In this document: in pieces, positions 35,571 through 43,398 of the stretch | How positions within the stretch are numbered: position 1 is the stretch's first letter | Layout of the letters: the number at the start of each line of letters is the position of its first letter | NCBI GenBank assembly: GCA_023131835.1 | Contig: JAGLZA010000084.1 | Location: 1 to 46,538, forward strand | DNA length: 46,538 bases | From: Caldifarciminota bacterium | GTDB lineage: Bacteria > Hydrothermota > UBA3072 | Direction: 5' to 3' | Notes under the pieces: generated by a model | Seen by the model: only the letters and a program-made list of their open reading frames with translations | What the model was told of the DNA's origin: nothing | Database searches by the model: none | Position numbers and translations under genes: made by a program

Positions 35571-36914
35571 ATGATGAAAGGTAAAAAAGACCTAATCGAT
35601 AACTTTAACTGGAAAAAAATAAAAGGGTATCTACAAGAAGATATAAATGAATCTGCATTTAACGCCTGGTTTGCGAATGTAGATGTAGAAGCAGTAGAAG
35701 AAAATGATGTCTACTTTACAGTCCCAAACACATTTACAGAAAATTGGATAAGTGAACATTTTTTGGACAATCTTAAATCCTCGATAAAAAAAGCAACTAC
35801 CCAAAACTATAAAATTCATTTCCTTGTGAAACAAAAAAAAGAAATACAAACTCCAAGCCTATTAGATATAAGGGAGTCATCAATTGAAAGGAAAACTTTA
35901 TTACACGACAGATATACCTTTTCCTCTTTCGTAGTAGGTGATAATAATAAATTTGCTTATGCTGCAGCCACTGCAGTTGCAAATGCTCCTGGACGTGAAT
36001 ATAATCCTCTTTTTATCTATGGAGGAGTTGGGCTTGGTAAAACTCACCTACTACAAGCAATAGGAAATAAGGTCTACAAAGAGTATGCAAATCTTCACAT
36101 CCTCTATACCCAGGCAGAAGAATTTTTAAACGAGATGATCAAATCTATTCAGGAACATTCCACTGTTGAGTTCAAAAAAAGGTATCGTGAGATTGATCTT
36201 CTTCTTATAGATGATATACATTTCTTAGCAAGAAAAGAACGTCTACAGGAAGAGTTCTTTCATACCTTCAATGCACTCTTTGAAGCAAAAAAACAGATTG
36301 TCATCTCTTCAGATAGACCACCCCAGGAGATTCCTGATCTTCAAGAGCGATTGATATCTCGATTCCATTGGGGACTCACGGTTGATTTACAACCACCAGG
36401 TTTTGAAACTCGCCTCGCCATCCTTCGTGCAAAAACACAAGTGGATGAGATTCATATTGACGATAAAATCCTTGAATATATAGCCTCAAACATACATTCA
36501 AACATAAGAGAATTAGAGGGATGTTTAATAAAACTATTGGCTCATGCTTCTATATATAAAACCGATATTGATATAGAAACAGCAAAAAGGGTTTTATCGG
36601 ATATTGTTCCCGATAAGAATAAAAAACCTACTCCTGCAAGGATATTAAAGGAAGTGTCGCAATTCTATAATATTCCAGTAGCCGATATAAAGGGTAATGA
36701 AAGATCAAAAAGTATTGTGCGCGCTCGACAGGTGGCAGTTTACCTGATAAGACAAATAACCTCTCTATCCCTTAAGGAGATCGGAAGATATCTGGGAGGA
36801 AAAGATCATTCAACCATCCTTTACACTTACAGGAAGATTGATAATCTAATAAAGAAAAATGTGGAAATAAAGGGGGATATCCTGAAGATAAAAGATATCC
36901 TTAAAGGTTCCTAA
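35571..36914 (+). CDS. dnaA: Chromosomal replication initiator DnaA
   Basis: 447 residues. Domain I (about 8-85, DnaB/HobA-type interactions), a short domain II linker (86-110), AAA+ domain III with Walker A GGVGLGKT (151-158), Walker B LLLIDDIHF and sensor RLISRFHWG, and domain IV with SIVRARQVAVYLIR and the DnaA signature GGKDHSTILYTYRKI. Full length for the family with a short linker. Two ATGs in tandem open the frame; either may be used. Followed by a box-bearing spacer and dnaN in the usual order. Confidence 0.98.
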   Translation: MMKGKKDLIDNFNWKKIKGYLQEDINESAFNAWFANVDVEAVEENDVYFTVPNTFTENWISEHFLDNLKSSIKKATTQNYKIHFLVKQKKEIQTPSLLDIRESSIERKTLLHDRYTFSSFVVGDNNKFAYAAATAVANAPGREYNPLFIYGGVGLGKTHLLQAIGNKVYKEYANLHILYTQAEEFLNEMIKSIQEHSTVEFKKRYREIDLLLIDDIHFLARKERLQEEFFHTFNALFEAKKQIVISSDRPPQEIPDLQERLISRFHWGLTVDLQPPGFETRLAILRAKTQVDEIHIDDKILEYIASNIHSNIRELEGCLIKLLAHASIYKTDIDIETAKRVLSDIVPDKNKKPTPARILKEVSQFYNIPVADIKGNERSKSIVRARQVAVYLIRQITSLSLKEIGRYLGGKDHSTILYTYRKIDNLIKKNVEIKGDILKIKDILKGS

Positions 36915-37073
36915 AATGAAAAACATAGATTATTCACCACTTATACACAGGTTTATAAATAAAAAATTTGTAGGTTTTTATAGTATCCATAAATACAACC
37001 AGACTTCTCCACTTTTTCACATCCGACACTACTTCTACTATAAAATAAAATGTTTTAATATAAATAATAAGAC
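36915..37073. other. Candidate replication origin between dnaA and dnaN
   Basis: A 170-base AT-rich spacer. DnaA-box-like sites: TTATTCACC (36930-36938, one mismatch to TTATNCACA), TTATACACA (36941-36949, exact) and TTTTTCACA (37013-37021, matches TTWTNCACA). Long A/T runs lie between and after them. A 61-codon open frame here (36916-37101) is not gene-like. Several bacteria place an origin or a sub-origin in this spacer. Confidence 0.5.
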
Positions 37074-37085
37074 AGGAGGAAAAAT

Positions 37086-38165
37086 ATGTTATTTAAAGTA
37101 GAAACCGAAGATTTTTTAAAGGACTTAAGTTCGGTTATTCAGATTATCCCTAAACACACAACTTTTCCTATACTCTCAAATATTCGTATAGAAGCAGTGA
37201 ATAAAAAAATCTGTGTTTTTGGAACGGATCTTGACACATCAATTAGTTATACAACAAACCTTGTTGATATAGAAGAAGATGGGATAATGGTAATTCCTGC
37301 AAAGACTCTTTATTCGATGATGAGAGAAATAAAGGGTAAAACTACATTTACGAAAGAAGAAAGTAAGGTCAAAGTAGAATATTCTCATGGGTATTTCTTT
37401 TTACCTTTGATAGAAGAAGAGGATTTTCCTTTAGAACCTGAGATAAAAAAAGAAGATGCATGGAAGATCAATACAAAAGAGATTAAGGAATCTATTGATA
37501 AATTACTCTTTATTGTCCCTGAAGATTCTGCAAAGAGAAACATGAGTGGAATGCTATGGGAATATTCTGATGGTGTATTAAAGATGGTTGCAACTGATAG
37601 TTTTAGATTGGGTTACAAAGAGATAAAAATTGATTTTGGTGAAGAATCTTTCAGGGTGGTTATACCACCTAAGATATTAAAACAGGTCTCTTTTAGTGAA
37701 AGCAAAGAAATGTGGGTAGGAGTAGATGAAAGCCGTATCTATTATATTGGAGATAGGTTTACGATGGTTTCGAGGTTGATAAAGGTAGATTTTCCCAATT
37801 ATCAATCTGCTATACCAGAAGATAACAATAATATATTAAACATAAAAAAAGATTCTCTTATTTCTTCCCTGAGAAGAATTTCGGTATTCTCTGACGATAA
37901 GAACAAAACCGTAATATTGAATATAGGGCAAGATATTTCTCTTGGAATCTCTTCAGAGATAGGAGAAGGAAAAGAGGAATTAAAGGGAGAATATAATGGA
38001 GATGAAATAACAATTGCTTTATCTGCTTCTTATCTTATAGAAATCCTTCATAAAATAGATAGCAATGATGTAGTCTTGCGCTTTGGAAAAACTAACACAC
38101 CATTTTTGATAGAAGGAGAGAAGAAAGATACCCTGTATATATTGATGCCTGTGGTAATGGAGTAA
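37086..38165 (+). CDS. dnaN: DNA polymerase III beta subunit (sliding clamp)
   Basis: 359 residues, three clamp domains: opening MLFKVETEDFLKDLSSVIQI, then KHTTFPILSNIRIEA, GTDLDTSI, mid-domain VATDSFRLGYKEI, and C-terminal LYILMPVV ending one residue after the usual MP(V/M)R position (MPVVME). AGGAGG at 37074-37079 precedes the ATG by 6 bases. It tethers the polymerase to DNA. The canonical Arg of the MPMR end is replaced by Val, a conservative quirk. Confidence 0.97.
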   Translation: MLFKVETEDFLKDLSSVIQIIPKHTTFPILSNIRIEAVNKKICVFGTDLDTSISYTTNLVDIEEDGIMVIPAKTLYSMMREIKGKTTFTKEESKVKVEYSHGYFFLPLIEEEDFPLEPEIKKEDAWKINTKEIKESIDKLLFIVPEDSAKRNMSGMLWEYSDGVLKMVATDSFRLGYKEIKIDFGEESFRVVIPPKILKQVSFSESKEMWVGVDESRIYYIGDRFTMVSRLIKVDFPNYQSAIPEDNNNILNIKKDSLISSLRRISVFSDDKNKTVILNIGQDISLGISSEIGEGKEELKGEYNGDEITIALSASYLIEILHKIDSNDVVLRFGKTNTPFLIEGEKKDTLYILMPVVME

Positions 38166-38184
38166 AAATTAATTAGTTAAATAT

Positions 38185-38595
38185 CTATTCAATGCCAGAT
38201 AACTTATAATTATTTTCTTTAAGTAACATAGTTGTGAATCCAGAACCATTAGTTCTTTCCCATTTAATATTAGTAATATTTACTCCACAAGAGGGACTCC
38301 CCTCCTTTAGATATATGTGATCAGGTTTTATTGTTTTAACAAAATTAAAGAATTCCTCTGCTCCTTTTTTGAATTGAAGGGTTACATCTTTATTTTTATC
38401 ATTTAAGACCCTTCCATTTTTGATTGTAGATTTTGGTCTTGGAATACCCAAACCGCCGAGTATCTCTGGACAGAGAGGTATAACGACCCCTTTGTCGAAT
38501 AATGAAAGAATTTCTTCTCTTATTGAATTGCTCCCATCATAACGGGTATTCATTCCAATCAGACAGGCAGAAACCACAAAGATGGGTCTACACAA
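38185..38595 (-). CDS. DUF523 family protein
   Basis: 136 residues with the family landmarks VSACLIGMNTRYDG, PLCPEILGGLGIPRP and KEGSPSCG. The conserved Cys positions (in SACL, LCPE, PSCG) suggest metal or Fe-S binding, but no function is established for the family. It overlaps the end of rpmB by 8 bases, so it is co-transcribed with a ribosomal protein gene. Convergent with dnaN. Confidence 0.9.
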   Translation of the reverse strand: MCRPIFVVSACLIGMNTRYDGSNSIREEILSLFDKGVVIPLCPEILGGLGIPRPKSTIKNGRVLNDKNKDVTLQFKKGAEEFFNFVKTIKPDHIYLKEGSPSCGVNITNIKWERTNGSGFTTMLLKENNYKLSGIE

Positions 38596-38779
38596 CTTTT
38601 TGAACTTTACCTGCTTTTAGGCATTTTGAACAGACATAGATCCGTTTTACTTTTCCTTCTATTCTTGCTTTAACCCGATGGAGATTTGGTTTGTTTTTGG
38701 TCTTGGTTCTCCTTTTAGAATGACTGACCTTATTTCCAAATTGTGTTGTTTTTCCACATATTGCACATTCCTTTCCCAT
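38588..38779 (-). CDS. rpmB: 50S ribosomal protein L28
   Basis: 63 residues. Opening MGKECAICGKTTQFGNKVSH with the CxxC zinc-type pair, KRRTKTKNKPNLHRVKA, and a second Cys in VCSKCLKAGKV, giving a Cys-containing (C+) form. Ribosome site AGGAGG and a strong promoter (38800-38827). A core component of the large subunit. Confidence 0.97.
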   Translation of the reverse strand: MGKECAICGKTTQFGNKVSHSKRRTKTKNKPNLHRVKARIEGKVKRIYVCSKCLKAGKVQKVV

Positions 38780-38799
38780 TATTTCCTCCTTTTTTCCCT

Positions 38800-38827
38800 A
38801 TAATATATAATGTTCCACTTCTGTCAA
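38800..38827 (-). promoter_or_regulatory. rpmB promoter
   Basis: On the minus strand: TTGACA (38827-38822), a 16-base spacer and TATTAT (38805-38800), with AGGAGG and the ATG following. Confidence 0.75.
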
Positions 38828-39187
38828 TCTCTCCTCCCCCTTTTTTTGACACTGATTTTCACTGATTGAACCGATTTTTCACCAAAAAGACACAGAGGAC
38901 ACAAAGAAAAATAATGTTTTTGTTTTTCCCCACTATCCCACAAGAAAGGAAACACAAAGAAGACAAAGTACACAAAAATACATCTTAACTGATAGCTGTA
39001 TGCTAATAATGCCGCAGATGAACACAGAGATTAACCCCACACCCCAGCTACCATAGTTTTATTGGAATCGTAGGGGCGAACTGCGTTCGTCCTATCTGAT
39101 TTGGAGTAGGGATAATTCATGAATTGCCTCTACCTGTTTCTCATCTTGTGAAAAATAGGGACGGGGTTTGACATTACGGACAATTTC
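38828..39187. repeat. Repeat-filled gap upstream of rpmB
   Basis: No gene seen. 38880-39010 belongs to the 'cacagaggacacaaag' family, with 'gtacacaaaaatacatctta' parallel to 16039-16050. 39068-39095 is 'aatcgtaggggcgaactgcg', of the palindromic family at 8815 and 16150. Confidence 0.6.
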
Positions 39188-39313
39188 CTATTCTTCAGAT
39201 CCGTTTTCTCTAAACCTTTCTACCCGGTTCCGGATGGTCTTAGGATGTAAATCTTTGGCCTTTCTATTTGAGATGGATATTTCTTGTCAGCATTCACAAT
39301 TACTGCATACCAT
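39188..39313 (-). pseudogene. Decayed helix-turn-helix-like ORF remnant
   Basis: The frame from ATG 39313 to TAG 39188 reads MVCSNCEC, an in-frame TGA, then KAKDLHPKTIRNRVERFREN. The second half looks like a helix-turn-helix module of a transposase or regulator, and AAAGGAT precedes the ATG. The adjacent frame is open over the same bases (HLGTVRSDIEKLKDRKWYAV), suggesting a frameshifted older gene. The family is not identified. Confidence 0.3.
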
Positions 39314-39521
39314 TTTCTATCCTTTAGTTTTTCTATATCACTGCGCACTGTTCCTAGATGCTTAAGAGAACATCTGTATTTGAAGTTTTATCCCATGAGT
39401 TTCCATAATACAAAACTTATTAAGGGAAAGGGAATAAATTAAAGGAATATTTCGTTGTAATAAAACCTGAAAGTATTCGTATAAGACATTAATTCTCGGT
39501 TGGGAAAGGCTGAGTTAAAGT

Positions 39522-39610
39522 GTCATTGCGAGGAGCGAAGCGACGACGCAATCTCGGGGTGGAGGAGATTGCTTCGCATAAGAAGAGCGAGGAGAGAAAC
39601 TCGCAACGAC
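39522..39610. repeat. Dispersed repeat F with inverted ends, copy 2
   Basis: Starts GTCATTGCGAG and ends CTCGCAACGAC, so the ends are inverted. Core 'gcaatctc...gagattgc' is also palindromic. Same family as 10680-10811, shorter here. Confidence 0.75.
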
Positions 39611-39657
39611 CAAATAGGGGTTTTGGCACAGCGTTGGGAAAACGCTCCCAACATAGT

Positions 39658-40068
39658 TTATGGTTCTTTTTCTACCTGATTCTTAAATTCTTCTAAGTCT
39701 TCTATATTATTTTGAAGGTATTCATGAACTTCTTTTGGGTCTATTTGCCAGTAAAGGTGGACAAGTTTATTTCTGAATCTTGCAATTCTTATAAATTTTT
39801 CCGATAGTTCCATTGGAATTATATTATTTTATCCAAGTATTCTAAATACTTCGCTAAAACTTCCAACATGTCCAAGATGCTTTCTTGCAATTATATGATT
39901 GCCAATATTTATGCAAGATTCAATCGCTTTCTGAAATGCCCTTTCTATAAAGTATTGAATTTCCTTATTTGTGAGATATTCTTTGAGAGGAATATCCTTC
40001 TTTGAACTTAGATGCTTCAGTTCTTCGTTTAGAATGTCTAATTGTTGATTGATTTTATCTTTATCCAA
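39658..40068 (-). pseudogene. hepT: HepT-like toxin gene (DUF86) broken by an in-frame TAA
   Basis: From the ATG at 40068 the frame gives 79 residues of HepT character (IQYFIERAFQKAIESCINIG), then TAA at 39829-39831. The same frame continues without a break for 56 more codons, including the HepT signature R-x4-H-x-Y in RFRNKLVHLYW, and ends at 39658. The full reading is 136 residues, the normal HepT length. So a single base change (for example GAA or AAA to TAA) probably killed it. HepT is normally paired with an MntA nucleotidyltransferase antitoxin. No mntA is seen upstream. A separate restart at ATG 39813 is possible but lacks a ribosome site. Confidence 0.85.
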
Positions 40069-40212
40069 TTTTGGGGTTAAGGAGTGGGGTGAAACAATAT
40101 GGATTGGATTCCACGGATCTCATTACATTATTACTTGACTTTAGTGGCTTTGATTCTATAATAATATTAGCTACTATAAACTTCAAAAACAAAAGGATGT
40201 TAGGGACTTATT

Positions 40213-40614
40213 ATGTTGTACAAAATCCTTGCGGATATGATCGTGATAATCCATTTTGTCTGGATATTATTTATGCTGTTGGGTTTTGTACTTAGTCTAT
40301 GGGGGTTCTTTTGGAAGAACTTTTTTGATTGGTGGCTATTTAGGACACTCCATATTTGTGGTATAGCCTATGTTGCGCTTTTGGCATCTTTAAGACAATA
40401 CTGTCCTTTAACGATATTTGAAAATACTTTGAGGGCAAGATATAATCCCGAATTAATTTATCCCGGCTCGTTTATGGTTCATTATATCGAGAAGTTAGTT
40501 TATCCGGATGTTAAGCCATTGGTTCTACTGATACCAACAACATTTATCGCCGTTTTTACAGTGTTTGTTTTCATAATCAAACCACCTACGAAGATAAGAA
40601 GAATATTTAGATAA
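40213..40614 (+). CDS. DUF2784 membrane protein
   Basis: 133 residues, four predicted membrane helices. Family landmarks: MLYKILADMIVIIHFVWILF, the CPLT motif in RQYCPLTIFENTLR, and FMVHYIEKLVYP. Function of the family is unknown. No clear ribosome site. It is convergent with the Ig-like gene, with only 4 bases between stops. The 144 bases before it hold no supported gene. Confidence 0.85.
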   Translation: MLYKILADMIVIIHFVWILFMLLGFVLSLWGFFWKNFFDWWLFRTLHICGIAYVALLASLRQYCPLTIFENTLRARYNPELIYPGSFMVHYIEKLVYPDVKPLVLLIPTTFIAVFTVFVFIIKPPTKIRRIFR

Positions 40615-40618
40615 TCTA

Positions 40619-42148
40619 TCAATCCTTTCTTTTTGTTATTGTCATTTTTACGCTTCCCCAGCCCAGGATTTTTCTGTCTTTATGAAGAATTGCATAGATT
40701 GTTACTGGTTGTTCCGTTGTTCCCTCCGGGAGTAGATATGCATAAAATTTCCATCTCTTTAAGTCCCTTCTTATAATCCTTCCTGCTTGTTTTGGGACTA
40801 CCTGCCAGATTACTCCATAATCTCCGACGACAGGACTTATATTAACCGGGGTACTGAATCCCTCTATTAGTTTATTATCGGTGAGGGGAATGGAGAGTAT
40901 TATATTTGATATCTTTGATACAAGCACAAATGCTTTTCCTGGTTTTATATTTATGTTCTCTACTGGTTCTGCTATGATAAAGCCAGAACCACCCTTTCTG
41001 GCCCTGAATCTTCCATCCTGTGATATAACTCCTAAATCCTCTGGGATTACCTTCCAATGGATTGGTATATTTTCATTTATTCTAAAGACCTGTTCTTCAC
41101 CGATCTGTAGTTCTCTTAAAGAAGGTGTTATGGTTAATTCTCTTTCAATCTTTGGAACTATTGATATCCGGGCTGAACCTGCTCCGCCTCCAAAGCGGTC
41201 CGGAATAATTGCGACTACCCTTCCATTAATAGGAAATCTTCCTGCATAGAAGGTTCCGTCTTTCCTGATTATACCACATCGTTTTGGAATAACCTTCCAG
41301 AGAATAGGTATATCCCTGACTGTTTTATCGCTATCTATCTTTATTTGGAATCTTGTTCTTTCTCCTGGATGCAGGGTTACCTTCTCTGGTATGACCCTCA
41401 CCTTCAATTTTCCAGAGATTACGACTACAGCCCGACCTATCCTTATTACTTCACCTTCTTTTATTGATGCTGTTACAACAGCCTTTCCGGGTGATTTAGC
41501 GTAGAATAGACCATTTTCATCTATTGCCCCTATGTCTTCTGGCTTTATATTCCATTTGACTTCTTTTCTCTCTTTGATGGAAAACTGTATCTTTTCACCT
41601 GTTTTTATCCTGATGAATTGAGGGGTAATCTTCAAAGGTTCTGTAAGTCCTTTTACTCTGAGGAAGGCAGATAGAATTTTTTTGTTATCCAATATGACAA
41701 CTATTCGCCCCATTCCTGGCTTTCTGGCTTTAAACCGCCCATCGCTGATATCACCTAATTGTTCTGGTATCACTTTCCATTTTAGGGGTTTTCCGTTCTT
41801 TACCTTGAAGATGATCTCTTCTCCAGGCTGGACAATTGCTGAGTTTGGTATAATTTTTGCTTTTTTGAAGTTGGCAATGTGTATATAAGCATAACCCTTG
41901 ATTATTGTTCCATCAACCTTGGTTTTGCATTTTAGTATCCCTTTACCATCCCTTTTTGGGATAAATTTGCTACCTGATATCCTCCCAAGATCAGGAGGAA
42001 CGACATCAAATTCAACCCGTGTTTCAATCCGTTCCCCTTCCTTATTTATTACAATAACATCAAAAGGGATGTTCTCTCCAACCCTGCCCGCAATCGGGTT
42101 TGGTGAGATATGAAGTCCTATAGATATTATTAACAGGATAAACATCAT
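40619..42148 (-). CDS. Exported protein with six Ig-like (Big) repeats
   Basis: 509 residues. A short N-terminal hydrophobic signal is followed by six copies of a repeat with core W-x-V-x-P-x3-G-x-I-x3-G-x-F, for example LKWKVIPEQLGDISDGRF, ILWKVIPKRCGIIRKDGTF and IHWKVIPEDLGVISQDGRF. The first copy (VEFDVVPPDLG) lacks the Trp and the last (VIWQVVPKQAG) ends the array. Each unit is about 85 residues and starts with a P-x-G-E-x-x-x-F strand. This is a bacterial Ig-like fold, likely surface or periplasmic. Translationally coupled to the anti-sigma gene (4-base overlap), so it belongs to the sigma/anti-sigma operon. Ligand unknown. Confidence 0.85.
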   Translation of the reverse strand: MMFILLIISIGLHISPNPIAGRVGENIPFDVIVINKEGERIETRVEFDVVPPDLGRISGSKFIPKRDGKGILKCKTKVDGTIIKGYAYIHIANFKKAKIIPNSAIVQPGEEIIFKVKNGKPLKWKVIPEQLGDISDGRFKARKPGMGRIVVILDNKKILSAFLRVKGLTEPLKITPQFIRIKTGEKIQFSIKERKEVKWNIKPEDIGAIDENGLFYAKSPGKAVVTASIKEGEVIRIGRAVVVISGKLKVRVIPEKVTLHPGERTRFQIKIDSDKTVRDIPILWKVIPKRCGIIRKDGTFYAGRFPINGRVVAIIPDRFGGGAGSARISIVPKIERELTITPSLRELQIGEEQVFRINENIPIHWKVIPEDLGVISQDGRFRARKGGSGFIIAEPVENINIKPGKAFVLVSKISNIILSIPLTDNKLIEGFSTPVNISPVVGDYGVIWQVVPKQAGRIIRRDLKRWKFYAYLLPEGTTEQPVTIYAILHKDRKILGWGSVKMTITKRKD

Positions 42149-42879
42149 CCCTCCTTATAGAATAAAATAGATTGTATTTGTGGATCTCCCAATGATAGAT
42201 AATGTATTCCCTTTTCTAATAGAGGTAGGGAATCGCTGTGGATATATAGAATGTTTGAATCCGATGAATGAATTTTTATATTCTCTCCATCTATTTTTAA
42301 ATCTATCTTTTTTGTGGGTTCTCTTAATATGATAACTATTTCAAAGTCATCTCCCACCACTGAACCTTCTTCAGGAAAGACAAGACGTGTTTCCTCAAAG
42401 AATGAGACATATTCCTTTTTCTTATCTATGTCTTCTTTTACCACTTCTATCTTCTTGTCCCTGGTTACTTTTTCTGGTTGTTTTTTCGGAGGTATTGGTT
42501 CCTCTGAATCTCTTGTATATTCTATGGGTGCTTGTTTCTCCATATCTTTAGAAATAGGGTGGGAAGAATCCTTGATGAAATTGAATACAACGAGGGTGAG
42601 GATAAATAGAGCTGCTGTACCAATTGCGATATATCTCCATTCTACTCTCGCTACTCTTTTTTGTGAGGTTTGGCTAATTATTGTTCCTATTAGATCCACC
42701 GGAACATTGATTTCTTCTATGGAGTTTTTTATTAGTTTAACGGTTCCTTTCTTCTCTTGAAGCATTCTTCTGCATTCAGCGCATTCTCTCAGGTGCTCTC
42801 TTACCTTTTTTTCTTGCTTTCTTGAGAGTTCTCCGTCAATATAGCCCTGTATCAACTCACCAATATGTTTGTCCTTCAT
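42145..42879 (-). CDS. Zinc-binding anti-sigma factor
   Basis: 244 residues. N-terminal zinc anti-sigma (ZAS) motif H29-x3-C33-x2-C36, one membrane helix at about 82-102, then an exported C-terminal domain with a Lys/Glu/Pro-rich linker (GDSEEP and EKVTRDKK) and a beta-rich end. The layout is cytoplasmic sigma-binding, membrane, periplasmic sensor. It overlaps the ECF sigma gene by 4 bases. It should hold the sigma factor until an envelope signal arrives. Confidence 0.9.
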   Translation of the reverse strand: MKDKHIGELIQGYIDGELSRKQEKKVREHLRECAECRRMLQEKKGTVKLIKNSIEEINVPVDLIGTIISQTSQKRVARVEWRYIAIGTAALFILTLVVFNFIKDSSHPISKDMEKQAPIEYTRDSEEPIPPKKQPEKVTRDKKIEVVKEDIDKKKEYVSFFEETRLVFPEEGSVVGDDFEIVIILREPTKKIDLKIDGENIKIHSSDSNILYIHSDSLPLLEKGIHYLSLGDPQIQSILFYKEG

Positions 42880-43385
42880 TTTTTTCCTCTATAAAGGTTT
42901 GTAAGGGTTGAAACACTACGATGAAGTCTTGATCTCACCGTCCCAATTGGGATATTTAGTATGTCTGCTATAGTAGAATAATCTTTCCCTTCGTAATATC
43001 TAAGGATAAGAACATCTTGATGTTTTTCAGGAAGATTCTGGATGAGTCTTTTTACAAGTTCCTTGTCGGCTCTTTCAATGACTCCCTTTTCCGGGTTAGA
43101 ATTTGTGTTTGACAAGAAGATATCATCGATTGGTATTGTCTTATAACGAGCTGCCCTTTTTCTGTATTGAAAAACTCTATTCAAAGCAATTCTGTACAGC
43201 CAGGTATAGATGGATGAATCTCCCCGAAAATGATCAAAGGCATTCCATGCATTCATAAAGACATCCTGGGTGAGATCACTGGTGTTTTCATAATCTCCAG
43301 TCATATTGTATATCATTCTAAATATTCTCGGGGTATATTCTTTCACTATCTCCTCAAACCTTTTCCTTTGTTTTTTTTTCCACAT
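42876..43385 (-). CDS. ECF-type RNA polymerase sigma factor
   Basis: 169 residues. Region 2 at about 20-85 (DLTQDVFMNAWNAFDHFRGD then TWLYRIALNRVF), linker, and region 4 at about 115-165 (LPEKHQDVLILRYYEGKDYS, IGTVRSRLHRS). No extra domain. It overlaps its anti-sigma gene by 4 bases and follows the FecR gene by 13 bases. It probably directs transcription of its own operon, but no family-specific promoter could be confirmed. Confidence 0.95.
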   Translation of the reverse strand: MWKKKQRKRFEEIVKEYTPRIFRMIYNMTGDYENTSDLTQDVFMNAWNAFDHFRGDSSIYTWLYRIALNRVFQYRKRAARYKTIPIDDIFLSNTNSNPEKGVIERADKELVKRLIQNLPEKHQDVLILRYYEGKDYSTIADILNIPIGTVRSRLHRSVSTLTNLYRGKK

Positions 43386-43398
43386 TTCCGGGTTCCGT

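Noticed and set aside
36916-37101. 61-codon open frame between dnaA and dnaN
   Set aside because: It overlaps the dnaN ribosome site and start, has no ribosome site of its own, and coincides with DnaA-box-like sites.
39168-39365. 65-codon plus-strand open frame
   Set aside because: The opposite strand carries better protein-like text (the HTH-like remnant).
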